Source: Halorussus limi
GTDB lineage: Archaea > Halobacteriota > Halobacteria > Halobacteriales > Haladaptataceae
Assembly: GCF_023238205.1 (NCBI RefSeq)
Contig: NZ_CP096663.1
Location: 62,001-126,000, forward strand
Direction of reading: 5' to 3'
DNA: 64,000 nucleotides
Shown here: positions 8,512 to 16,473 of the stretch, in pieces
Layout: each line of letters opens with the position of its first letter
Numbering within the stretch: the stretch's first letter is position 1
Notes under the pieces: generated by a model
The model's database searches: none
What the model saw: only the letters and a program-made list of their open reading frames with translations
Told to the model about the DNA's origin: nothing
Made by a program: the position numbers and the translations under genes

Positions 8512-9164
8512 TTACCGTTCTACCGCCACGCAGTAGGACTCTCTGAACGGTGTTTCGTACTCGATACCCACTCGGTCGTACACGATACGCGGGATACTGA
8601 TATCTCCGAGGTAGAGCCGACTCTCGATTTCGCGAAGGCCGGTCTTCGGAAGTGCCAGCGTGAGTATCTCGTCCGATTCGACGAGCAGTCCGGGACGCTC
8701 GCCAGTCGTCGCGTCGAGTCCCGATGGCACGTCGAGGGAAACGGTAGGTGTCTCGGTATCGTTACAGAGGTCGATGAGGTCCTGAGTCCGTCCACGAGGA
8801 GCACCCTGCAGACCGTACCCGATGAGCGAATCGACGACGGTGTCCGCCTCGCTACACACGTCAGAAGCGTCCGAGGTGGTGACGGAGACGTTCATCCCCT
8901 CGAGAATGCGATACTGGGTCGATACGGCACCGTCTAAGGCATCCGGAGAGCGGTCGAGGACGACAGACACGGACACGTCCCGATTGGCGAGGTGGCGTCC
9001 ACAGGCGAGTCCCCCGCCACCGTTTCTCCGTTACCCGCGAGTATAGCCACGCGCTCCGGGTCGCGTTCGAGAACACGACCCGCGAGATTGCGTCCGGCGT
9101 TCTTCATCATCTGGAGCAGCGTTAAACCGACATCGTCGACGGCGACGCGGTCGGATTTCCACTC
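8512..9164 (-). pseudogene. nnrE: NAD(P)H-hydrate epimerase (YjeF_N), frameshifted
   Basis: The minus strand encodes the YjeF N-terminal Rossmann-like fold in two frames. The first part reads VAVDDVGLTLLQMMKNAGRNLA ... VAILAGNG; after a 1-nt shift near 9010-9032 it continues GGGGLACGRHLANRDV ... DSLIGYGLQGAPRG ... LDVPSGLDATTGE. The intact enzyme repairs hydrated NAD(P)H by epimerising R-NADHX to S-NADHX. The 5' end is also lost: the first frame meets an in-frame TGA (9165-9167) before any start. An internal ATG at 8976 would give a 154-aa fragment without the glycine-rich loop. The gene is therefore probably inactive. Confidence 0.7.
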
Positions 9165-9191
9165 TCATGGGTCAGAGAGAACGGAGGGGTC

Positions 9192-9440
9192 GTGACGACC
9201 ACCGTCGGTGGAACTGGTGTCGTCGTGTTCGCGTCCGAGAACGGAATCTACGCGTTTCGGAACCCCGACTACGAGTTCGAACAGACCGAGAGCGGGGCGT
9301 ACGAGGCCGACGGAACCACGTGGGACGAAGCGACGGGCGAGTCAGCGGACGGACGGTCCCTTGGAGCTGTATCCGCGAAACGGCTGTTCGCGTTCGCGTG
9401 GCAGGACGACCACGGTCACGATGCGTTCTACTCCCCGTAA
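9192..9440 (+). pseudogene. C-terminal remnant of a DUF3179-like protein
   Basis: 82 codons reading VVVFASENGIYAFRNPDYEFE ... TTWDEATGESADG ... LFAFAWQDDHG. This matches, from memory, the end of DUF3179-type proteins, where a TxWDxxTGxxxDG motif and a late FxFAW motif are conserved. Everything upstream is missing: the frame begins abruptly within 30 nt of the truncated epimerase on the other strand, so the point around 9165-9180 is a rearrangement junction. Too short to fold as the full domain. Confidence 0.5.
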
Positions 9441-9536
9441 CGAGCAATAGACACTCACAGTCACCGCTAACCGAAGTGAGTACGTGCGGTTCAGCAGAAA
9501 TACAGCGAAATCGGAGACGCCCGAACGGTCGGCCCG

Positions 9537-9893
9537 TCAGAACGTGATGATTTCGTAGTCGTCGTCGACGAGCGACCGGATGCTGGGGTGGCCCTCGTGC
9601 TCGTCTATCGTCACGACGCCGGCGTCCTGAATCGCATCGTCGACGCCGAACGCACCGGCGCAGTAATCGCAAGCCGATGCGCTCTCGCTGACCGACGCGT
9701 AGAGGTCATGGTAGTCGTGGTCTTCGTCTTCGAGTTCGGGAATCCACTGCGTCCCTGCGCCGTCGAAGATGAGTTCGAGTTCATCGCCGTCGTTCTCGGC
9801 GAATTCTTTCGCGGCTTCGAGACCGTTGACGACGCGACCGTTGTCGGCGTGCGATTCGGTACCGGCCAGAATCACGATAGCTGCTTTCGCCAT
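9537..9893 (-). CDS. DsrE family protein
   Basis: 118 aa, full length for the family. It starts MAKAAIVILAGTESHADNGR and has the (V/A)xNGLEAAKEF helix, the FDGAGTQW strand-loop, and the CDYCAGAFG motif with two cysteines. DsrE-like proteins form small alpha/beta sulfur-carrier or sulfur-sensing oligomers in the cytoplasm. In haloarchaea they occur as single genes whose partners are unknown. The gene is monocistronic here, with about 180 bp of AT-rich DNA upstream that holds its promoter. Confidence 0.85.
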   Translation of the reverse strand: MAKAAIVILAGTESHADNGRVVNGLEAAKEFAENDGDELELIFDGAGTQWIPELEDEDHDYHDLYASVSESASACDYCAGAFGVDDAIQDAGVVTIDEHEGHPSIRSLVDDDYEIITF

Positions 9894-10074
9894 AACGACT
9901 CGGTATTGGTCTATGAGACGTAAGTATCGGATGACGGCGGCGAGTCCGCCCGCGACTAAAGATCCTTTTATTTGTATTTATTATTAGTCCCTGGAGGTTA
10001 TTGTCACTTTTCACTACAGCTTAATATCCCAACCCTTATGGCGCAGAATCAATTGTGTCACCAACTACTGACGA

Positions 10075-10284
10075 CTATTCCGCGCGAATTTCTTCTGCAC
10101 GCCGCTTGAGCCGTCGGAGAATTTGGATGCGATTTTGGTGAGTATTCTCGTAGGCGACACAGGCACGGAGCGTGTCCATGTCGTCTATCGTCGCAATGCT
10201 TGGATCGATGAGCCGGATGTTTCGCGGCTCAAGTCGTTGTTCTGGTGAGAGTCCATTCGATTCGTCGTCTATGACGTTGCTCAC
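10075..10284 (-). CDS. Small haloarchaeal plasmid protein
   Basis: 69 aa from the GTG at 10284 (VSNVIDDESNG). It is polar, with a helical C-terminus rich in Arg and Glu (NRIQILRRLKRRAEEIRAE). A longer frame from 10326 would run through the stem-loop of the promoter element, so it is rejected. It is the first gene of the minus-strand block to carry the T-tract plus stem-loop element (10290-10325). No known domain. Confidence 0.55.
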   Translation of the reverse strand: MSNVIDDESNGLSPEQRLEPRNIRLIDPSIATIDDMDTLRACVAYENTHQNRIQILRRLKRRAEEIRAE

Positions 10285-10289
10285 TTGTT

Positions 10290-10325
10290 GTCGCCTCCGC
10301 TCCTGTCGGAGACGACGAAAAAACA
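10290..10325 (-). promoter_or_regulatory. T-tract plus stem-loop element, copy 1
   Basis: Read on the minus strand: GTTTTTTCGTC, then a 10-bp stem (GTCGTCTCCG / CGGAGGCGAC, one G-T wobble) at 10307-10316 and 10290-10299. The downstream start codon is at 10284. If the T-rich tract acts as the TATA box, the palindrome lies between TATA and the transcription start. Confidence 0.55.
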
Positions 10326-10406
10326 ACCGAGAGCAATTTTTTGGACTCTAAGCCGGTAGACTACATGAGACGTGTTTCGAGGTACGGATGAAAGAGCGCG
10401 ACCGGA

Positions 10407-10844
10407 CTAGCAGTCACGGTCGGTGTACCGCTGGCGCTCCGGCCGAATCTCTCCAGCGAGGACCTCGCTTTCGTAGTGATCGCCGACACTTCTATCGAGA
10501 TCGACGAGTTTGTACACGCCGTCACCGGTCCAGCCACAGTCGGCTGAACATCGAGCGACCGCGTACGCATTTGCACCCTCGCGGAGATGGATACCGTTGA
10601 GCGTGAGCGCGCTATCGCACGCTGGACAGATGGGACTGACCGAGGTGTACGTATCCCCGAGCATCACCTGGATGTCTGTCGTGGCGTCGCTGAGCGTCTC
10701 GTTGGGGACAGTTCCAACAGCTGTTTCGAGTGACTCACAGAGGGCCTGCTGTTCGGCTTCGTCTTCTGGAAGGTTGGTGTTCGTAACTGCGATGGTTAGT
10801 CGTGCGAGCGAAGCGTCGTCATTCGTGTTTTCGGGAGAAGTCAT
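10407..10844 (-). CDS. Zinc-ribbon-like hypothetical protein
   Basis: 145 aa. The N-terminal half is acidic and without motif. The C-terminal half has CPAC (near residue 73) and later CSADCGW (near residue 98), which can form a four-cysteine zinc site. The gene is one of several small minus-strand genes typical of haloarchaeal plasmids and lies 122 nt before the next start. Zinc ribbons of this size usually bind nucleic acid or protein partners; no precise role can be given. Confidence 0.6.
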   Translation of the reverse strand: MTSPENTNDDASLARLTIAVTNTNLPEDEAEQQALCESLETAVGTVPNETLSDATTDIQVMLGDTYTSVSPICPACDSALTLNGIHLREGANAYAVARCSADCGWTGDGVYKLVDLDRSVGDHYESEVLAGEIRPERQRYTDRDC

Positions 10845-10926
10845 AGGATTCGGAATCTATTGCTGGTTGTTGTGCTTCGATGCAGCGTGGCAGAACGTAG
10901 CAGGGGTCGTCTTGAGGTACAGAGTG

Positions 10927-11373
10927 CTATTCGGGGAGGTCACGTCGTCCGGTCCGGTAGCACTCCCAGCACGGGAAATCGCTGGAGAAGTCCGCACAGT
11001 CACAGTCCGATTCATCTATCTCCGGTTGTTCTTCTGAGTTCTCCTTATGGTCGCGCACTTGGTTTGAGGGCTGGACAGTCTCGCCACCGTCGGCGAGGAG
11101 TTGGTGGTGGCGGACGGCGTCGAGAATAGGCCGGCGGAGCGCAACAGCAACACGGTGTTTACACGCCTCGCTGTATTTCGCGTCTGCCGGGCACGTACAC
11201 GCAGTCGGTAGGTCGTCCTCGATGCAAACGGTGTATTCGTGATTCTCCGGGTCGGCGTAGCTCCCATTCCGCACGCGCACATCACCGTTTTGAAGTTCGA
11301 ATTCGAGGGCTTCGTACTGTGCTCGTTTTCGGACTCTACTCGTCGTTTCTAGGTTTGCGAGTGGCGTTGTCAT
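10927..11373 (-). CDS. SWIM zinc-finger protein
   Basis: 148 aa from ATG 11373. The SWIM signature CxCx(n)CxH is seen as CTCPADAKYSEACKH, about residues 69-83. A second cysteine cluster near the C-terminus (DCDCADFSSDFPCWEC) could bind another metal. Haloarchaeal SWIM proteins are common on plasmids and are thought to bind DNA or protein partners, sometimes near recombination factors. An earlier in-frame ATG at 11448 would put the stem-loop element inside the coding region, so 11373 is preferred. Confidence 0.75.
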   Translation of the reverse strand: MTTPLANLETTSRVRKRAQYEALEFELQNGDVRVRNGSYADPENHEYTVCIEDDLPTACTCPADAKYSEACKHRVAVALRRPILDAVRHHQLLADGGETVQPSNQVRDHKENSEEQPEIDESDCDCADFSSDFPCWECYRTGRRDLPE

Positions 11374-11403
11374 GCTGGTCGTGAGGCACCGGGAAGTCGA
11401 GTG

Positions 11404-11430
11404 CCCCGCACCCTTCGGGGGCAGAAAATA
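11404..11430 (-). promoter_or_regulatory. T-tract plus stem-loop element, copy 2
   Basis: Minus strand: GGTTATTTTC followed by TGCCCC ... GGGGCA, a 6-bp stem around CGAAGGGTGC. It ends 30 nt before the SWIM gene start at 11373. Confidence 0.6.
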
Positions 11431-11572
11431 ACCCTGCTGTATCAACACGACTACTTAGAGTCCACTTTGGAAAACGGAGAATACTGCTTGTCTCCTCATC
11501 TCTGCTCCCGAGGAGACTTTCGTTTGCCCAGCCAGGATGCTACTACATTTGGAAAACGCTAGCCAATCGCCG

Positions 11573-11977
11573 TCATCGATACGTTTCGACCTCGACGCCG
11601 TCGATCGTTTCGAAATGTGAGTCGGCCGTCAAAATCGGCTCGTCGCGTTCGAGTGCTGTCGCTGCAATTGCGGCATCACCTTTCCCGATGCCCGGTCCAT
11701 CGCCATCGCCTGTGTTCATTTGCTCGCCGAGCAGTCGACCAGCACGACGGGAGATACTCGGTGACATCTCCACGAGCGGGTAGATGTCGAAAATCGCTTC
11801 GACTTGCTGGCGTTCCCGTGCCGAGTTTGTGACTTTCCCCACGCCGATGTAGAGTTCGAGCAGGGTCATCGCGGGAATGACGAGGGGGACACCTGCGGCT
11901 TCGAGTTCTCGTTCTTTCTCGATGGCCTCCTCCACACCGTCGATGACGTCCAGCACGAAGATCGTGTCGACGATCAT
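11573..11977 (-). CDS. vapC: VapC-type PIN-domain ribonuclease toxin
   Basis: 134 aa, full PIN domain. The acidic catalytic residues are D4 and D10 region (MIVDTIFVLD), the glutamate in LLELYIG, D in GKGDAAIAA and D in TADSHFE. VapC toxins cut tRNA or rRNA when the antitoxin is lost, stabilising the replicon. The ATG overlaps the end of the antitoxin gene by 4 nt, so the two are translationally coupled. Confidence 0.88.
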   Translation of the reverse strand: MIVDTIFVLDVIDGVEEAIEKERELEAAGVPLVIPAMTLLELYIGVGKVTNSARERQQVEAIFDIYPLVEMSPSISRRAGRLLGEQMNTGDGDGPGIGKGDAAIAATALERDEPILTADSHFETIDGVEVETYR

Positions 11978-12204
11978 TCGAAGCGTTCGCCGATTTCACG
12001 GACCTCGGCTACGTCCTCTTCATCTGCTGTTTCGATTGCGTCCCGCATCTCGTCTACCTGCTCATCATCGAAGATGTCCTGAAGGTCACGAAGCGAACGG
12101 TCGTTGATAAGGCGCTCGATGGCGTCGCTAAACGACTCTCCCTCCTGCTTGTTTGCTTTGATGCGCTCGTAGAGGTCGTCGTTGAGTCGGACCTGATGCG
12201 ACAT
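11974..12204 (-). CDS. vapB: VapB-type antitoxin
   Basis: 76 aa from ATG 12204 (MSHQVRLNDDLYERIKANK), a ribbon-helix-helix-like N-terminus followed by a conserved ESFSDAIERLI segment and an acidic C-terminal tail that would occupy the VapC active site. It stands immediately upstream of vapC with a 4-nt overlap. A near-palindrome GTTGACAAC (12209-12217) and a repeat of GTTGAC just upstream of the start are possible autoregulatory operators. An upstream in-frame ATG at 12255 would include this operator and is less likely. Confidence 0.83.
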   Translation of the reverse strand: MSHQVRLNDDLYERIKANKQEGESFSDAIERLINDRSLRDLQDIFDDEQVDEMRDAIETADEEDVAEVREIGERFE

Positions 12205-12302
12205 CCTTGTTGACAACGTTGACGCCGAACGTGAATTAGTGTTTGGGTCACTCACGAAACCTCTCCTCCGACATTCGCTGCAAACGAGTTTAGTACTAGC
12301 AT

Positions 12303-12683
12303 TCAGTTCTCAACTGGCTCAAGAGCCCGAAGGTCTGCTCGCAGGACGTCGCCACGCCGGACAACGTATCGAGCGGCAAGTACCGGGAACCGACATTTGG
12401 TGAATCCGGCCGTTTGAATATCGAGTTCGTCGCCCTCCTCGACGTACGCTGCGAGTGCTCGAAGGAACTCGTGGGTCCGCTGCCCTGCTTCGTAGTCGGG
12501 CAGGCCGTTTTCTCGACGCCCATAGATCTCGAATGCGTCGTAGCCCCAGATTGAGAGTCGGTCGTTGTCGTTGACCTCCCATTCGAGCATTCCGAAACAG
12601 TATGATTCGCAGAGTTCTCGAACTGCCTGTGCATCGGTGACGGTGACGCCGTTCGACGTTGTTGCTGCTTGGAGTGTTGCCAT
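12303..12683 (-). CDS. Haloarchaeal plasmid protein of unknown function
   Basis: 126 aa, a compact alpha/beta protein without cysteine pairs or membrane segments. It has an N-terminal helix (VTDAQAVRELCESYC), a strand-rich centre (RLSIWGYDAFEIYG) and a C-terminal half with FPVLAARYVVRRGD. Proteins of this look are recurrent on haloarchaeal plasmids. The gene has its own T-tract plus stem-loop element 23 nt upstream, so it is a separate transcript. Confidence 0.65.
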   Translation of the reverse strand: MATLQAATTSNGVTVTDAQAVRELCESYCFGMLEWEVNDNDRLSIWGYDAFEIYGRRENGLPDYEAGQRTHEFLRALAAYVEEGDELDIQTAGFTKCRFPVLAARYVVRRGDVLRADLRALEPVEN

Positions 12684-12706
12684 GTTTCTCGGACAGGGAC
12701 TGCTAT

Positions 12707-12733
12707 CCCCGCACCCTTTCGGGGTTGAAAAAC
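12707..12733 (-). promoter_or_regulatory. T-tract plus stem-loop element, copy 3
   Basis: Minus strand: GTTTTTCAA followed by the 5-bp stem CCCCG / CGGGG around AAAGGGTG. It ends 23 nt before the start at 12683. Confidence 0.6.
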
Positions 12734-12793
12734 TGCTCCGGATGTCGTCTCTATTCGAGTCCCGAACCCTCGTTTAATCCGTTTGCGTTCATC

Positions 12794-13063
12794 TCATTCC
12801 GCCGGTTGAATCTGGCGAGCCTCCTCGGCGAGATTACGAATGTACGCTCGAAGTACGTCCATATCTTCACGGGCGTCGTCAAGCGTTTTCGCCTTCACCT
12901 TCGCCTTGATCTGGTCTTCATCTCGTGTACCAGTCCCTCGCTTGAGTTTCACCGTGAGCGAGACACCGACGTCGCTCCGCTCGATGTGCTCTGTCGGTGA
13001 CGATTCGTCATTGGTTGCTTTCGATTTGGTCGCTGCACGAGAAGACGAGTTGTGTTCTGACAT
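12794..13063 (-). CDS. Small haloarchaeal protein (DUF7389-like)
   Basis: 89 aa. A disordered Ser-rich N-terminus precedes the conserved core ERSDVGVSLTVKLKRGTGTRDED ..., then a helix ending LAEEARQIQPAE. From memory this core matches DUF7389, a family of unknown function on haloarchaeal plasmids. It lies 22 nt downstream of the DUF6166 gene and is probably cotranscribed with it. Confidence 0.7.
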   Translation of the reverse strand: MSEHNSSSRAATKSKATNDESSPTEHIERSDVGVSLTVKLKRGTGTRDEDQIKAKVKAKTLDDAREDMDVLRAYIRNLAEEARQIQPAE

Positions 13064-13085
13064 GGTGTAGCTGTATTACTTGGGT

Positions 13086-13487
13086 TTAGTTGGACGATGC
13101 GACGGCTTCGTCGGACAGTTCACGGAGGGCGTTTTCGATGTCAGTGCCGGTGAGTCGCCAGTACCCTTCAGGATGAGAGCAGTCCAACTGGCTCACGACC
13201 CGGGTTTTGAACCCAATGTAGTGGGCTAGCGCAACGTCTTCATCGTCGGTGTAGTCCAGTAGGAGCGCAAGCGCAAGTTGCGCCGGGCCACTCCCACTGT
13301 ATCCCCAGCTGAAGCCCGAGGGACTGTGATTCGCCAGTTCCAGACTCTGCTCTGGTGTCATCTGTTCTTGACCGGGCTGTTTTTCTACAATAGCACGTCC
13401 GCGCCGCCGGTAGCCGACGTAGACGACATCCTGTTTCGGGTTTGGCCGTGTCTGTTCGAGTGATTTCGAGTCAGTTGTTCCACTCAT
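13086..13487 (-). CDS. DUF6166-like protein
   Basis: 133 aa. The core VVYVGYRRRGRAIVEK ... GFSWGYSGSGPAQLALALLLDYT ... YIGFKTRVVSQL matches DUF6166, a family found on plasmids and phages of bacteria and archaea. Its function is unknown, but its repeated presence next to replication or mobility genes suggests a mobile-element maintenance role. It is the first gene of a two-gene unit with 12794-13063 and has the stem-loop element 28 nt upstream. Confidence 0.75.
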   Translation of the reverse strand: MSGTTDSKSLEQTRPNPKQDVVYVGYRRRGRAIVEKQPGQEQMTPEQSLELANHSPSGFSWGYSGSGPAQLALALLLDYTDDEDVALAHYIGFKTRVVSQLDCSHPEGYWRLTGTDIENALRELSDEAVASSN

Positions 13488-13515
13488 GGTTCAATTCGAG
13501 GGACTACTTCGAGTT

Positions 13516-13544
13516 CCCCCGCACCCCTTAGGGGGGTGAAAAAC
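13516..13544 (-). promoter_or_regulatory. T-tract plus stem-loop element, copy 4
   Basis: Minus strand: GTTTTTCA followed by a stem of five or more C-G pairs (CCCCC / GGGGG) around a loop containing TAAGGGGTG. It ends 28 nt before the start at 13487. Confidence 0.6.
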
Positions 13545-13587
13545 TCACTGCGGTCACACCGTCACATTCCTTGGCTAGCTCCGGCGC

Positions 13588-13785
13588 TCAGTAATGAATG
13601 TCTGCTGGTACAATTTAGAACGTGTTGCTTTCCGTGATACGGGCAGGCTATTCTCGATGCGTGCCGGATATACCTGTCATCGTATTCCGTCGTTGTTGCA
13701 ATTGGAGGGTCGTCCCAGCAGGCTTTGCTAGCGACTGGTGTGCCAGACTCGTCGAATGTCACTTCGCCGGTGATGAAACTATTTC
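13588..13785 (-). pseudogene. Internally deleted copy of the 14889-15380 gene
   Basis: The region carries two pieces of a near-copy of the gene at 14889-15380: an internal segment (VTFDESGTPVASKACW, compare VTFDESGTSVAGKARW) and the intact C-terminal tail IVPADIHY with its stop. The middle of the gene is missing or unrelated. The DNA after the stop (13562-13587) is also homologous to that after the intact gene. It sits directly downstream of the TumE-like gene. Confidence 0.6.
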
Positions 13786-13788
13786 GTG

Positions 13789-14232
13789 TCAGCCTTCATC
13801 GGCTAGTGTCGGGATTTTCTTCTCAAACAGTCGGTCAAGTGCTGTCCAGAGGATCTCTGGTGGAAGTGTCTTCTCGAATTCGGCAGGCTTGTGGTCACGT
13901 TCGTCCGCAACGGGGTGTTCGTACTGGAAGTGGACTGGCCCGAGATCCTGATGGTCGTGGTCGCGATGCCACCCACAATTGAACCCTGTATTCGAATCAG
14001 CGTAGTGGATGCGATAGTACGGTTCTTCCTCGACGAACCGCCACTCGATGTCGAGTGTTGGCGGTTCCGGGCCCGTTGGTGGTACAACACGGCTGGGGTC
14101 GATTTCTGCCTGTAGAAACTGCCTGACGATGCTATCCGGTTTGTAGGCAACCGTCGTGGTGGCCGGGTGTCGTTGCAGGACGTCCTTCAGCCCCTCGTAC
14201 ACTGAACTGCTTGTCGTTCCTGGTAGCCCCAT
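13789..14232 (-). CDS. TumE-like (DUF6516) toxin candidate
   Basis: 147 aa. The core (IEWRFVEEEPYYRIHYAD ... CGWHRDHDHQDLGPVHFQYE ... PPEILWTALDRLFE) has the histidine-rich GWHRDxDH and HFQYE motifs seen in DUF6516/TumE proteins. These form the toxic half of TA pairs with an HTH antitoxin. The upstream HTH gene ends 5 nt before this start, which fits that arrangement. The family assignment is from memory of the motif pattern; toxicity is inferred. Confidence 0.62.
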   Translation of the reverse strand: MGLPGTTSSSVYEGLKDVLQRHPATTTVAYKPDSIVRQFLQAEIDPSRVVPPTGPEPPTLDIEWRFVEEEPYYRIHYADSNTGFNCGWHRDHDHQDLGPVHFQYEHPVADERDHKPAEFEKTLPPEILWTALDRLFEKKIPTLADEG

Positions 14233-14237
14233 CTGTA

Positions 14238-14762
14238 TTAGGCAGGGAGGGCGTCACGCTCGTTCGCCCAGTCGTATTCGTTGAGTGCTGCCCGGACGAC
14301 CGGGATGCGCTCTTTGAGATGCTCCCACTCGCTGGCAACCTCCCGTCGTTCTTCGATCTCCTCGGAGTTGTCGAGGTCGGCGATACTCGCCCGGAGTTCA
14401 CCCGGCGTCTCGACATCGTAGGTGGTCTTCCAGTCCCTGATTTTGGTGCGCATCGATTCGAGTGAGGTCGTGAGTGCTTCGCGGTCGTGTTCGCGTTGAA
14501 GCGCAGCGACTTCACGGTAGGTCGCCATGAGTTGGTCGACGCAGTAGAGCGTCTGGTCGCCCTGCTCGATCTTCCGGAGCACGTTGTCCTCGACGAGTTG
14601 GTTGAGATATTTCTGGGCTGTTTTCACCGACGCGTCTGTCTCGTCGGCGATCCACGAGGCAGTACGCGGTGTCTGGAGCGTCCGCGCAGCCGCGCGGATT
14701 CGTTCGCCACGCGTCATCGACGCGTGATTCTGGGTGTCGTTTTGGGTGGGGTCGTCGGACAT
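14238..14762 (-). CDS. Winged-HTH regulator, likely antitoxin partner (DUF7342-like)
   Basis: 174 aa from ATG 14762 (MSDDPTQNDTQNH). Residues about 20-75 form a helix-turn-helix (TRGERIRAAARTLQTPRTASWIADETDASVKTAQKYLNQL, with the recognition helix SVKTAQKYL), followed by a long charged helical region that may be a coiled coil. The second half (ETPGELRASIADLDNSEEIEERREVASEWEHL) is typical of a haloarchaeal family I recall as DUF7342. Alternative starts at 14789 and 14858 are in frame; a TATA element AATATATT at 14807-14814 predicts transcription starting near 14785, which excludes 14858. Likely represses its own operon with the downstream gene. Confidence 0.72.
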   Translation of the reverse strand: MSDDPTQNDTQNHASMTRGERIRAAARTLQTPRTASWIADETDASVKTAQKYLNQLVEDNVLRKIEQGDQTLYCVDQLMATYREVAALQREHDREALTTSLESMRTKIRDWKTTYDVETPGELRASIADLDNSEEIEERREVASEWEHLKERIPVVRAALNEYDWANERDALPA

Positions 14763-14888
14763 ACTCGTATCTACGCTCTGCTCGAACATATATCTACTGT
14801 ACTGGAAATATATTACTCCTAGTTTACTCATACAATTTAAGCCTAAAATCCCGTCCACTCCGTCATGTTCCTTGGCTGGCTCGGGCGC

Positions 14889-15380
14889 TCAGTAGTGAAC
14901 GTCTGCTGGGACAATCCAGAGATTCTCGCTCTCCTCGAGGATACGGTCGAGGTGGTCTCGATGCCGAATGCCGCTCCCGTGTTCGTCGTACAGGAAGATA
15001 GTCGGCCCCTCGTACGCGCCGACTTGGTGGAACGCATGCCGAGAGAGCCCGTCGTCACGCATAATCTCCTCGTCGCTCAGTTCCTCAAGCGCATCCCGGA
15101 CGCGGTCAAGATTTCGCTCAAACTCGCTCTTTGTCGCCTCCCACCCACGCTCCAACAGTTCTTGCCCATCGTCGGACTTGACGGGAGCTACTACTGGCAG
15201 GTCACCCCACCGGGCTTTACCTGCGACTGACGTGCCCGACTCGTCGAACGTCACGTAATAGTCAAACACCACATCTGCGTGTGGGTTAGCCCCGACAAGT
15301 TGGTCGAATACCGTCTTTCCAGTTGCGAGTGCTTCGTCTCGTGTCGATGCCTCTACCAGCGAGTAAATGACCATATGCAT
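14889..15380 (-). CDS. Haloarchaeal protein with repeated accessory domain
   Basis: 163 aa (ATG 15380 or 15374). The N-terminus (MVIYSLVEASTRDEALATGK) is a beta-alpha unit. The C-terminus carries TIFLYDEHGSGIRHRDHLDRIL and ends LWIVPADVHY. The same domain is in the larger protein at 16474-17367 and in the broken copy at 13588-13785, so this is a three-member local family. No catalytic motif is recognised. A T-tract plus stem-loop element lies about 55 nt upstream. Confidence 0.7.
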   Translation of the reverse strand: MHMVIYSLVEASTRDEALATGKTVFDQLVGANPHADVVFDYYVTFDESGTSVAGKARWGDLPVVAPVKSDDGQELLERGWEATKSEFERNLDRVRDALEELSDEEIMRDDGLSRHAFHQVGAYEGPTIFLYDEHGSGIRHRDHLDRILEESENLWIVPADVHY

Positions 15381-15435
15381 TGGTTCTCACTTCGGTCTGC
15401 CGACGCACACGACTCTATTCTACGCTACTGCTTGG

Positions 15436-15468
15436 TGCGCCGGCACTCATCGCCGGCGCAGAAAAAAC
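15436..15468 (-). promoter_or_regulatory. T-tract plus stem-loop element, copy 5
   Basis: Minus strand: GTTTTTTC followed by a perfect 9-bp stem TGCGCCGGC / GCCGGCGCA around GATGAGT. The stem sequence is unrelated to copies 2-4, while position and flanking T tract are the same. Confidence 0.6.
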
Positions 15469-15711
15469 ACAGGCGGCCATCGTCCAATCAGGAAGGAGTT
15501 GTGGATTGGACTGGAGTTAACCAACAAACGCTGAAATTCGTGCTCGTTCGTTGGTTAACAGTAGAGGGTAGCATAATTTCTTTACTCAGAATCGCCTATG
15601 CAATCGACGCTCGATTTAGGGAAGCGACGTATAAAACGACTGATCTGTCTATAGAATTTGTCACAAACGGCGTGCAAAATTTAGCGGATAAGTACAGCAC
15701 AACGTCTGTTC

Positions 15712-16329
15712 TCATTGACTCTCGGGTTCGACTAGTGGGAAGCAGTAGCCGATTGCTATCATTGTTGTTGCCACTGAGGCGACGAAAAGAGGCGAAAGCC
15801 ACCCTGGATACACTCCCGATAGTCCCACGACGACCAGCGGGAGGCTCCAGGCCGATCCAAACATCAGTAACGCCCCACCGAGCAGTCGGGTTCGGTCGTA
15901 CCGAAGCAAAGAGAGTCCGAACGTCGCAATGCCACCCGCGAAGACGGCCAAGAGCGTGAAGAAGACAGTATCGATTCTGACCGGCAGGACGGTTACGTCG
16001 GGGACGATACCACTGGCGTCAGCCGCGACAGCCCACGCTACTATGACGACGGTCCCAACCGGAAGTGCCGCCACGAGGGCAACCCCGACGACAGCCGATG
16101 TCGGTGTACGGTCCGAGAGGTACTGATACGACCTAAGCAGCACAAGCGGGAGTAAGACAAAGCCGATTCCGAACGGAATTGACGTGAGAAGCCATGCAAA
16201 CGGAACCTCCCGTAAACTCTCACTAATGGCACCGCTGGCAGCTTCAATAAGTATCAGGACGCCAGCAATCGCCAAGAGTCTCCCCGTCCAGTGTTCAATC
16301 TCGTCTACTTGACTGCTAGTGAGGGACAT
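15712..16329 (-). CDS. Six-helix integral membrane protein
   Basis: 205 aa from ATG 16329 (MSLTSSQVDEIEHWTGR), with a TATA-like AATATATG about 15 nt upstream. Six hydrophobic segments (about residues 15-32, 46-64, 78-104, 122-142, 151-168, 177-198) make up nearly the whole chain, with short arginine-containing loops. No motif identifies a transported substrate or enzyme. Neighbours on both sides are small soluble proteins; no operon partner. The gap 15469-15711 after it holds nothing recognised. Confidence 0.65.
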   Translation of the reverse strand: MSLTSSQVDEIEHWTGRLLAIAGVLILIEAASGAISESLREVPFAWLLTSIPFGIGFVLLPLVLLRSYQYLSDRTPTSAVVGVALVAALPVGTVVIVAWAVAADASGIVPDVTVLPVRIDTVFFTLLAVFAGGIATFGLSLLRYDRTRLLGGALLMFGSAWSLPLVVVGLSGVYPGWLSPLFVASVATTMIAIGYCFPLVEPESQ

Positions 16330-16473
16330 ATCCGCAATATATGCCCCCCAAAAATATAATTTGCGCAACACTAACGGTTCACCATGTATTGAGCAAAACT
16401 ACTGAGACAGTTACGGACTACAAATTGAACAAAGAAACCGTACTACTAACTACTGCTAAGATTACCATCTCGC

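Noticed and set aside
15279-15959. 226-codon plus-strand frame across the 14889 gene start and the membrane protein gene
   Set aside because: It would cover the stem-loop element and two genes on the other strand; composition is not haloarchaeal.
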